A stretch of 64,000 bases of DNA from assembly GCA_016183765.1 (NCBI GenBank), contig JACPEA010000007.1, forward strand, positions 62,001 to 126,000, read 5' to 3'. The position numbers and the translations under genes were made by a program. The DNA comes from Bacteroidota bacterium (lineage in GTDB: Bacteria > Bacteroidota > Bacteroidia > Chitinophagales > Chitinophagaceae). The notes under the pieces are model-generated. The model did no database searches and was not told the origin of the DNA. It worked only from the letters and a program-made list of their open reading frames with translations. This document shows, piece by piece, positions 53,637 through 60,383 of this stretch; the stretch's first letter is position 1; each line of letters opens with the position of its first letter.

Positions 53637-54836
53637 ATGAAAATCCTCGTTGTCGGAGGTAATTTCGCGGGCTTTACCGCAGCGATCCTCCTCAAGAACA
53701 AACTCAAAGAAAACGCTGAAGTAACCTTACTAGACAGGAACGAAAAATTCCTGTTTGTCCCTTCTTTGATCTGGGTGCCTTTCAAACGCCGGGAAGTGAA
53801 TGAGATCAGTGTGGACAGGCGGAATGTGCTTAACAGGAAAGGGGTGAAGTTCATTCAGACCGTTGCACTCCGCGTAGATCCCGATGAAAAGATCGTATAC
53901 ACCGAAAAAGGAGAGATGCCCTATGACGAACTGGTGATCGCCACCGGACCGAAAGTGAATTTTGATATAGCTCCGGGCCTGCGGGAACATGCCTGTTATA
54001 TCGGTACGCCTACCGGAGCCATGGATGCCCGTGAAAAACTGGAAGAATTTAAAAAAGATCCCGGCCCGATCTTGATCGGCGCTACACAGGACGCCGGTTG
54101 TATGGGTGCTGCCTACGAGTTCCTCTTCAACATGGAAAAATGGCTCCGCGAACAGGACATCCGTAAAAAAGTAGACCTGTACTGGGTAACCCCTGAAACC
54201 TATCTTGGTCATTTCGGTATTGATGGTATGCCTTTGGGTGAGTCTATGCTGAAAGGATTCATGAAAATGTTCCATATTCATTACCGCACCAATGTGGCCA
54301 TCAGGGAAGTAACGAAAGAGGGTGTATACCTGAGTAACGGCGAGTTCATTGCCAGCAAATTCAAGATGCTGATGCCACCTTTCCGCGGTGTTGATTTTGT
54401 TACCAGCTCACCCAAACTGGAGGCATTGCCCAATGGATTCATCGATGTATTACCCAGTTATCGTCACAAAAAATATCCAAACGTATGGGTAGCCGGATTA
54501 GCGGTTCAGGTAGCCCCGCCTTTTGAAAAAGGGGCCGTGCCTTTTGCTGTGCCGAAAACAGGATACCCCAGTGACGAAACCGGTAAGATCGTGGCGGAGA
54601 ACATCGTACGTACTATTAAAGGTGAAACCAAGCTGAAAGAAAAAACATGGGGTGAAATACCCGGCGTGTGTATCATGGACGCAGGAAAAAAAGAAGTGAT
54701 CATCTTATCCAATCACCTGTTCAAACCACGCAGCATTGCTATCATGTTGCCCAACGTGATCTGGGACTTTGGTAAAGTGCTGCTCGAAAAATATTTTCTA
54801 TGGAAACTCCGTAACGGTTACGCGCAGTTGCCATGA
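53637..54836 (+). CDS. Sulfide:quinone-oxidoreductase-like flavoprotein
   Basis: 399 residues, two-dinucleotide-binding fold. FAD site ILVVGGNFAGFTAAILLKNK and LVIATGPKVNFD; the NAD or second nucleotide region is PGPILIGATQDAGCMGAAYE, whose Cys could take part in sulfide oxidation, with MDAGKKEVIILSNHLF at the C-terminus. Two redox Cys in typical SQR positions are not certain, so related type II dehydrogenases remain possible. The promoter carries a Crp/Fnr-like box at -41.5. ATG at 53637 begins the Rossmann fold; upstream codons lack support. Confidence 0.82.
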   Translation: MKILVVGGNFAGFTAAILLKNKLKENAEVTLLDRNEKFLFVPSLIWVPFKRREVNEISVDRRNVLNRKGVKFIQTVALRVDPDEKIVYTEKGEMPYDELVIATGPKVNFDIAPGLREHACYIGTPTGAMDAREKLEEFKKDPGPILIGATQDAGCMGAAYEFLFNMEKWLREQDIRKKVDLYWVTPETYLGHFGIDGMPLGESMLKGFMKMFHIHYRTNVAIREVTKEGVYLSNGEFIASKFKMLMPPFRGVDFVTSSPKLEALPNGFIDVLPSYRHKKYPNVWVAGLAVQVAPPFEKGAVPFAVPKTGYPSDETGKIVAENIVRTIKGETKLKEKTWGEIPGVCIMDAGKKEVIILSNHLFKPRSIAIMLPNVIWDFGKVLLEKYFLWKLRNGYAQLP

Positions 54837-54871
54837 TCGGATGGTATTCATAAAGTGTAGGTATAGGTTTG

Positions 54872-54898
54872 GCCCATCCCGGTTGGGATGGGCTTTTT
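54872..54898 (+). terminator. Terminator of the SQR-like gene
   Basis: GCCCATCCC (54872-54880) pairs with GGGATGGGC (54885-54893), then TTTTT. The preceding 14 nt (GTAGGTATAGGTTT) are nearly repeated before the terminator at 55180. Confidence 0.9.
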
Positions 54899-54960
54899 AC
54901 TAATCCGTGAAACTGTTAATGAACCAATCATATAGTCCGCATTTAAAAGATAGATAGGAA

Positions 54961-55005
54961 TGTAACAAATGTTACACAATGTAAAAATACATTTCAGGAA
55001 ATTTG
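54961..55005 (+). promoter_or_regulatory. Crp/Fnr-like box and promoter of the candidate small RNA
   Basis: TGTAACAAATGTTACA (54961-54976) is a 16-bp palindrome with centre 54968.5. GAAATTTG ends at 55005, again exactly 36.5 bp from the centre. A start near 55010 is predicted. No protein-coding frame follows. Confidence 0.75.
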
Positions 55006-55009
55006 CTTA

Positions 55010-55208
55010 ACGATTCTCTGCTTATTATCAACCTTATTTGCCGGCGTGCTTCACCTGCGTCCCAGTAGAATGTGACCTGGTAGCCTATTGTGCCATAAAG
55101 AGACTTTCTATACAGCCCCCCAAACCGTGATGGGAAAGCGCAGTTCCCTGAACGGGTATAGAGAGTAGGTGTAGGTTTGGCCCATCCCTTAACCGGGGTG
55201 GGCTTTTT
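55010..55208 (+). ncRNA. Candidate Crp/Fnr-controlled small RNA, undescribed
   Basis: A transcript of about 199 nt is bounded by the box-promoter at 54961-55005 and the terminator at 55180-55208. Structure seen: ACTTTCTATAC (55103-55113) pairs with GTATAGAGAGT (55156-55166), enclosing the hairpin GGGAA (55132-55136)/TTCCC (55144-55148), and then the terminator stem. No open frame of meaningful length occurs. I do not recognise it as any known RNA. Its 3' segment resembles the 3' end of the SQR-like transcript. Expression is inferred. Confidence 0.55.
55180..55208 (+). terminator. Terminator of the candidate small RNA
   Basis: GCCCATCCC (55180-55188) pairs with GGGGTGGGC (55195-55203, one T-G pair), then TTTTT. 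Confidence 0.88.
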
Positions 55209-55239
55209 GTATATGGGCTTTGCAGGATTTGTATAAAAT

Positions 55240-55296
55240 AACCGCGCCCTGGTCTCTTTGCATCATTATTGCCGGCAAAGAGACCAGGGCGCGGTC
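55240..55296. terminator. Long hairpin (about 21 bp) at the end of the GHL10-type gene
   Basis: Positions 55241-55261 pair with 55275-55295 around a 13-nt loop (ACCGCGCCCTGG on the left, CCAGGGCGCGGT on the right). It ends 14 bp from the stop of the leftward hydrolase gene and is probably its terminator, but is unusually long and G+C-rich. T tracts are short. Confidence 0.75.
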
Positions 55297-55309
55297 AGTA
55301 ACAAAACTT

Positions 55310-56812
55310 TTACTGGGCGATCTCTGTTTCTATTCTTTCACTCTCATTGCCTAACCGGTCAACTGCGGTCACCACGATCTTTACGAGGCTGACATCTTTG
55401 TTGCTTTTGTCTTTAATGGAGGCAGCGATCGTTACGCCATGTTCATTCCGGTTAAGTACCTGGTAAGTCCAGCTGTTGCCATATTGTTTATACACCACCC
55501 AGCGAAACACTTTGTCGGCATGCGGGTGTGTAAAAACAACCTGTACGCCATCGCTGTTTTTGCTGGTTTGTACGGCTGGGGCTTCGGGTTGTTTATTGCC
55601 CAGCCAGGGAGAGGCCGGCACCAGTGCATCCTTCTTGTATGGCCCTTCCAGCAAGGCTTTGGAAAGATTGCTGCTGCGGATCACAGAAGAAAGACTCCAG
55701 TGTACTGCACCGGCACTGTTGGGTAACATACCCCGGGTGATCATGATCTGGCTCAATGTTTCATTGGTACCCTTTATGCTGCTGTCGCCCACATTCATGC
55801 CGGGCCATAAGTGGCGTTTTTTGGTGTTCTCATTTTCCCACCAGCCCAGCAGTACCGGGAAACTCACTGATATGCGGTTAATGGGCCAGTACAGCTGAGG
55901 GGTAAAATAATCCACCCATCCCTTGTTCAGCCAGAGTTTGGCATCGGCATACAGGGTATTGTACTGGTCAAACCCTTCTACAATGGAGGGATACCCCGGG
56001 CGCCAGGTACCGAATGGACTGATACCGAACTTCACATATTTCTTTTCAGCTTTGATCTCTTTGTACAACCGTTCTATCAGCGTATTCACAGCTGCCCGGC
56101 GCCAGTCGCCCCGGGAAAGTGTGCCACCTTTCTGCTGGTAAGCTGCCCAGCTTTCCTGGTCAGGAAAATCTTCTCCGCCATTGTATTCAGGGTAGGGATA
56201 AAAATAATCATCCAGGTGCACGCCATCGATATCATAGCGTTTTACCAGGTCGCGCACTACAGCCGCTGTTTTATCCTGTGTTTCTTTTCTGGCAGGGTCC
56301 ATCCAGTAATAATTCTGTTTCAGTTTTACCACCAGTTCGGGATTGGTTTTTACAATGGAAAGGTCGCTGATATTCTTGCTGGTAGGATGGTAGGCACGGT
56401 AGGGGTTTAACCAGACATGCATTTCAAGGCCACGGTCGTGAGCGGCTTCTGTCCAGAACTGCAGTGGATCGTAATAGGGATCAGGCGCCTTACCCTGTTC
56501 GCCCGTAAGATAGTAGGACCAGGGTTCCAGTTTGCTGTCGTACAAAGCGTCTGCCATCGGGCGTACCTGGAAGATGACGGCATTAAAATGATGTTCTTTT
56601 AAGAAATCGAGTTGTGCGATGGCTTCTTTCTGTTGTTCGGCAGTACTTAACCCGGGTTTGCTTGGCCAGTTGATATTGGCAACGGTAGCTATCCAGGCCG
56701 CACGGAATTCTTTTTCTACTGCCGGCGGACGTATCTCTGCTTGCGCTTTTGCAGAGAACAGTGCGAACAAAATAAATGAAGCGGAAAAAATAAGGTGTAA
56801 GGGTCTTTTCAT
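55310..56812 (-). CDS. GHL10-type glycoside hydrolase (DigH-like, DUF187)
   Basis: 500 residues with signal MKRPLHLIFSASFILFALFS. A TIM barrel fills residues 35-400: EFRAAWIATVANINWPSKPG, FNAVIFQVRPMADALYDSKL, GLEMHVWLNPYRAYHP and YDIDGVHLDDYFYPYPEYNG (acidic catalytic residues). The last 100 residues are a beta sandwich. E. coli DigH acts on denuded peptidoglycan glycan; a similar role in the periplasm is likely. Confidence 0.88.
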   Translation of the reverse strand: MKRPLHLIFSASFILFALFSAKAQAEIRPPAVEKEFRAAWIATVANINWPSKPGLSTAEQQKEAIAQLDFLKEHHFNAVIFQVRPMADALYDSKLEPWSYYLTGEQGKAPDPYYDPLQFWTEAAHDRGLEMHVWLNPYRAYHPTSKNISDLSIVKTNPELVVKLKQNYYWMDPARKETQDKTAAVVRDLVKRYDIDGVHLDDYFYPYPEYNGGEDFPDQESWAAYQQKGGTLSRGDWRRAAVNTLIERLYKEIKAEKKYVKFGISPFGTWRPGYPSIVEGFDQYNTLYADAKLWLNKGWVDYFTPQLYWPINRISVSFPVLLGWWENENTKKRHLWPGMNVGDSSIKGTNETLSQIMITRGMLPNSAGAVHWSLSSVIRSSNLSKALLEGPYKKDALVPASPWLGNKQPEAPAVQTSKNSDGVQVVFTHPHADKVFRWVVYKQYGNSWTYQVLNRNEHGVTIAASIKDKSNKDVSLVKIVVTAVDRLGNESERIETEIAQ

Positions 56813-57055
56813 AAGTAATAATTGAGGATGACTAAAGTACTTAAACCCTGTATCATTCTGTAAAAAAATAGCAGGGTTGTTATGAATGGGGAAGCATTAA
56901 AACAGATGGCCGGTTCTGATAAAATACCTGTTTTATCCCCTTATTTGAGGGAGCATTTATTAAAAGTGAATTAAATTATCTTTTTTGTATATCTGAACCT
57001 GTCCGGATTCCGTTATTATCGGCCACGATTGAGTAAAATATCGTGTTCAGATAAT

Positions 57056-57505
57056 ATGTATTTGTTTTCTTCTATGGCCGGGTTCAGGCAATGGTGTTTG
57101 CCGATAGTGGCTTTGCTGGTATTGGTTTCCTGCAGTAAATCTTACACGATCACCCCTGATCCTTTCGCTACTAATATTATTGCATTAACGGGTAGCGAAG
57201 GAGCGTATTCCAAATGGCGTTTGAATAAAATAGCTATCGGGCAGGTAACGCAGCCTGCAAATACGATCAATAAGGATTATTATAAGTCTTACCAGCTCAA
57301 TGGAAGTTTTGAAGATGGTGACGGGTTGCGTGGTAAATGGAGCCTGGTGGCCAAAGATTCTTTGCGTGAAGTGGTGACCAATACCCAATCGGGTTCGTAT
57401 GCCATTCAGCAATACCATATCACCCGGCTGACCCGGACGGAATTGTCGTTTAGTTATTTTGTGAACGGGAGGGAAGTAAGTATCTCATTTACCGCTGAGA
57501 AATAA
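57056..57505 (+). CDS. Lipoprotein, paralogue of the one at 59434
   Basis: 149 residues. SPII signal LPIVALLVLVSCSK, Cys lipidated. The mature part shares a pattern with the lipoprotein at 59434: IIALTGSEGAYSKWRLNKI against IAILTGQPGSVNWVLNTILV, and LNGSFEDGDGLRGKWSLVAK against PDGTFVDDLGFTGYWTLYSR, then DSLREV or DSLIES. This suggests a lipocalin-like fold. ATG at 57056 is used; MAGFRQW (57074) is an alternative. Function unknown. Confidence 0.72.
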   Translation: MYLFSSMAGFRQWCLPIVALLVLVSCSKSYTITPDPFATNIIALTGSEGAYSKWRLNKIAIGQVTQPANTINKDYYKSYQLNGSFEDGDGLRGKWSLVAKDSLREVVTNTQSGSYAIQQYHITRLTRTELSFSYFVNGREVSISFTAEK

Positions 57506-57523
57506 GTCCTGTTTCCAGACCAA

Positions 57524-57712
57524 TCATTTTTTGAACAGGCCGAAGCTGAGTGCCCCCATCATAGCACCATATAAAGTGCTGTTGAGCGGCCGGGAAGTGA
57601 TCAGGCAGGTACCTGAACTGCAACCGATCTGTTGCCAGTACACATAACCGGCAATGGCACCTGCCACTGCGCCGATAAGGTAAAGTTTATTGATAAGGAT
57701 CCATTTTTTCAT
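57524..57712 (-). CDS. DUF6132-like small membrane protein
   Basis: 62 residues: MKKWILINKLYLIGAVAGAI, then YVYWQQIGCSSGTCLITSRP, and a second span LYGAMMGALSFGLF. The Cys-x4-Cys motif between two spans is typical of DUF6132, found near respiratory and sulfur genes. It follows the HMA gene (40 bp) and is probably expressed from its Crp/Fnr-like promoter. Confidence 0.8.
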   Translation of the reverse strand: MKKWILINKLYLIGAVAGAIAGYVYWQQIGCSSGTCLITSRPLNSTLYGAMMGALSFGLFKK

Positions 57713-57752
57713 AATAGGAATGCTTGGAAAAATATTTGATCAGAGGTTGGTC

Positions 57753-58022
57753 TTATTTTTTGGTTAGCTCCTGGAGTTTACAACTGATATAGGTTTTTGC
57801 CTTATCCAGAAAGCTGTTCTTCCCTTTTTCGGGGTAACCTAATTGCGCCAGTTTGCTGGTTATGGCATCCCTGTCAATAGCAATGCCGCTTACGGCTACT
57901 TTTTGTGTTTTGACGTCTGCGTCAACAGAAACTACTCCATCCATTTGCAAAAGGTTCTCACGTATATTGTTTACGCAGCCCATGCATTTGATATTTTCCA
58001 CGTTCAGCAGGTAAGAGTTCAT
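57753..58022 (-). CDS. Heavy-metal-associated (HMA) domain protein
   Basis: 89 residues with one HMA fold. Cys13-x2-Cys16 in IKCMGCVNNI binds copper or a similar metal; QKVAVSGIAIDRDAITSKLA and QLGYPEK complete it, with a Lys-rich C-terminus (ISCKLQELTKK). It may act as a copper chaperone. Its promoter carries a Crp/Fnr-like box (58065-58080). Leads an operon with the DUF6132-like gene. Confidence 0.88.
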   Translation of the reverse strand: MNSYLLNVENIKCMGCVNNIRENLLQMDGVVSVDADVKTQKVAVSGIAIDRDAITSKLAQLGYPEKGKNSFLDKAKTYISCKLQELTKK

Positions 58023-58035
58023 ATACCGGTTTTGT

Positions 58036-58080
58036 CAAAGTTACACATATGTTGGTGTATGCTCTGTAACAAAGGTTACA
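58036..58080 (-). promoter_or_regulatory. Crp/Fnr-like box and promoter of the HMA operon
   Basis: TGTAACAAAGGTTACA (58065-58080, centre 58072.5). On the minus strand an exact TAACTTTG element ends at 58036, 36.5 bp from the centre. The transcript start is predicted near 58031, about 9 nt before the ATG. The plus side has no TTTG at the same distance, so the box serves only the HMA operon. Confidence 0.82.
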
Positions 58081-58206
58081 AACCGGGATCGGAATTGGAT
58101 CCTCCGGGCATGAACCATACTATCAATACTATCATTTACCCGGTTGAAATCCTGACCTGCACACTGATTTTACCCGGTGCCGTTCAAAGGTTATCTTGCA
58201 GGTGTT

Positions 58207-58797
58207 ATGTGGATGTATCTATTGGTGTTCGTCGCTACTTTTTTGGTTGACCTGGTACCGTTTATCGGGCCGCCGGCCTGGACGGTTATGGTGTTTTGCC
58301 AGATGCAGTTCGGACTCAATATCTGGCTGGTACTGGTAACAGGGGTTATTGGTTCTACGCTGGGTCGGTTTGCGCTCAGCCAGTATATGCCCTGGTTATC
58401 AGACAGGTATATCAAAGCAGATAAAAATGAAGACCTCAAATTCATCGGCCGAAAACTCTCCCAAAGGGGCTGGCAGATTCAGTTGTTTGTACTGGTATAT
58501 ACATTAACCCCCATGTCGTCCACCCCTGTGTTCACCGCGGCAGGTATGGCCAGGATCCCACCCATCAAGATCATCCCTGCTTTTTTCGTGGGTAAGTTCA
58601 TCAGTGATATGGTGATGGTAATGGCGGGCGATTATGTGGTGCAGAATTCAAAAACCATTTTCGCCGGCTTGCTTAACTGGCAAAGCCTGCTTACCCTTTT
58701 ACCCGGTCTTCTGATCATCTTTGTTCCCTTATTTATCGACTGGCGTGTATTACTGGAACAAAAGAAGTTCCGGCTCAATTTCCGCATCTGGAAATAA
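58207..58797 (+). CDS. VTT-domain (DedA-like) membrane protein
   Basis: 196 residues with about five hydrophobic segments. The pattern FLVDLVPFIGPPAWTVMVF and GVIGSTLGRFALSQYMPWLS, with FTAAGMARIPPIKIIPAFFVG, matches the VTT/SNARE-associated family, possibly lipid scramblases. Starts at ATG 58207 (MWMYLLVF); GTG at 58177 is an alternative. It is divergent from the HMA operon. Confidence 0.82.
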   Translation: MWMYLLVFVATFLVDLVPFIGPPAWTVMVFCQMQFGLNIWLVLVTGVIGSTLGRFALSQYMPWLSDRYIKADKNEDLKFIGRKLSQRGWQIQLFVLVYTLTPMSSTPVFTAAGMARIPPIKIIPAFFVGKFISDMVMVMAGDYVVQNSKTIFAGLLNWQSLLTLLPGLLIIFVPLFIDWRVLLEQKKFRLNFRIWK

Positions 58798-59433
58798 ACG
58801 GTTCATTTGCTGTTGGTAACGGGTACGACAGGTAAAGGGTTTTTCTCTCATTAATTTACTTTTCGGGCCATTTATTTATCCCCGTACTGTGAATAACTAT
58901 CTTATTTTTTTGCTTTTTTATCACCGGAACAGCTTTTTTATCAATGTTTTATCACGGTTTTTTGCCCGTGGAAAAGAACGCCACTTTGTAGTGATATTAT
59001 ATCTTGTAAGTAGTTTTATCAACTAATAATTTTGACGAAATACTGTTATTATCCCACATGATAGCAATTGATTTTACTACAATTTATAGACGTTCGGCAA
59101 AACCGGGATCGAATGGTTTTGTTTGTGATAAATCGTATCCAGCCGGCATTTGCCCGGGTTAGCTGTGTTCAGAAATCTCTTTTTTTATGTACGGGTAGTA
59201 GGTATCCAGAAATCTGTGAAGGGAATTCTACGGTGCTGTGTAGCGGCAGCTGCAGCTAGGTATCCTTGTGATAGAAGACGGTTCGTTGGAATCTACCGGA
59301 AATTTTACGGGTGAATTTTTGAATATCAATTCGAGGGTATACTTGTGTCAGCAAAATCCAATATCGCAAACTATCCAAAGTACCCAGGGAAGTTTGTTGG
59401 TATGAACTATCTGCAAACAAATTTCCTAAGACT
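58798..59433. other. 636-bp intergenic region before the lipoprotein/repeat-protein operon
   Basis: AT-rich at first. A clear promoter sits at 59004-59034: TTG, 20 nt, then TAATTTTG, predicting a start near 59040 and a leader of about 394 nt before 59434. A 7-bp hairpin (59098-59104 with 59115-59121) lies in that leader. No convincing gene is seen. Confidence 0.5.
59004..59034 (+). promoter_or_regulatory. Promoter of the lipoprotein/T9SS cargo/repeat-protein operon
   Basis: TTG at 59004-59006 and TAATTTTG at 59027-59034, 20 nt apart. It is the only strong TAnnTTTG match in the 636-bp region and points rightward. Confidence 0.7.
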
Positions 59434-59874
59434 ATGAACAAAAACTTCTCCCCGGGTTTTCGTAAGGCAGCTGTGACCCTTCTTGTGACGGTAAGCATTT
59501 ACGCCAGTTGCACCAAAGGGTATGATCCCGGAAACCTGCTGAGCGACAGGATCGCCATTCTGACCGGTCAGCCCGGCTCTGTAAATTGGGTTCTCAATAC
59601 CATTCTCGTAAACAATGCTGCTGATACTTCAGCAAAAGGTGCACGGAAAGTGTATCATCCGGACGGAACCTTCGTGGATGATCTTGGGTTCACCGGTTAC
59701 TGGACCCTGTATTCGAGGGATTCGCTGATCGAGAGCACACGTTCAAGTGTGAATCCTGATGCACCTTATTTTACCAATCATTTCCGTATAGAGCGTTTGG
59801 ACCAGGGCCGGTTACGCCTGACCACCACCAATGCGGATAAAACAATCCGGTTCGAATATGTATCAAACAAGTAA
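59434..59874 (+). CDS. Lipoprotein, paralogue of the one at 57056
   Basis: 146 residues. SPII signal AAVTLLVTVSIYASCTK, Cys lipidated. Shared elements with the protein at 57056: IAILTGQPGSVNWVLNTILV, DGTFVDDLGFTGYWTLYSRD, FRIERLDQGRLRLTTTNADK. A lipocalin-like beta barrel is likely. It heads an operon with a T9SS cargo protein (17-bp overlap) and the repeat protein. Confidence 0.75.
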   Translation: MNKNFSPGFRKAAVTLLVTVSIYASCTKGYDPGNLLSDRIAILTGQPGSVNWVLNTILVNNAADTSAKGARKVYHPDGTFVDDLGFTGYWTLYSRDSLIESTRSSVNPDAPYFTNHFRIERLDQGRLRLTTTNADKTIRFEYVSNK

Positions 59875-60382
59875 ACGTGCATGGTATGTACTGATTGCTT
59901 GTTTGCTGCTGAATGTTCCTGTTGTTGCTCAGATAAAAGTCCATTATCATTTTGGCTTTATCGGAGCAACCGGCGACACATCTGTCAAACTCAGCGAACC
60001 GGTAATCATCCAGTACAGTAAATGTTTTGAGATCACCAATGGGGTACCCAAATTCATAGCTCCCAAACCGGGCCCTTTTGCTATTAGCTGTAACGAAGCA
60101 CCACCCAGGATCGAGTTGCAGGTATACGCTTATCCCAACCCGGCCATTCATCAACTCACCATCCGCTCGTTGGTGAATTTTCCGGAAAAGGGGCTGGTGC
60201 AGTACACGATCTCCTTAACGGATCTGATGGGCAATCCCGTAAAATCCGTAAGAACGGACCTGGCATCGATCAACCGCGGGCTGGTCATTGATGTACGTGG
60301 ACTTCCATTGGGCTATTATATGGTTACGTTGTTCGCAAATAAGGAAAGGATACAGTCATTCAAGATTCTAAAAGCTTTGTAA
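59858..60382 (+). CDS. Small protein with T9SS C-terminal sorting domain
   Basis: 174 residues. Signal WYVLIACLLLNVPVVAQ, a short middle (YHFGFIGATGDTSVKLSEPV), then a type A sorting domain: LQVYAYPNPAIHQLTIRSLV, QYTISLTDLMGNPV and GYYMVTLFANKERIQSFKIL. It should be exported and passed through the type IX system. The function of the middle part is unknown. ATG at 59858 is used. It ends 1 bp before the repeat protein. Confidence 0.82.
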   Translation: MYQTSKRAWYVLIACLLLNVPVVAQIKVHYHFGFIGATGDTSVKLSEPVIIQYSKCFEITNGVPKFIAPKPGPFAISCNEAPPRIELQVYAYPNPAIHQLTIRSLVNFPEKGLVQYTISLTDLMGNPVKSVRTDLASINRGLVIDVRGLPLGYYMVTLFANKERIQSFKILKAL

Positions 60383-60383
60383 G

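Noticed and set aside
59068..59259. A 63-codon frame in the 59-kb intergenic region
   Set aside because: Non-ATG start, unusual composition, and it lies in the probable leader of the 59434 operon.
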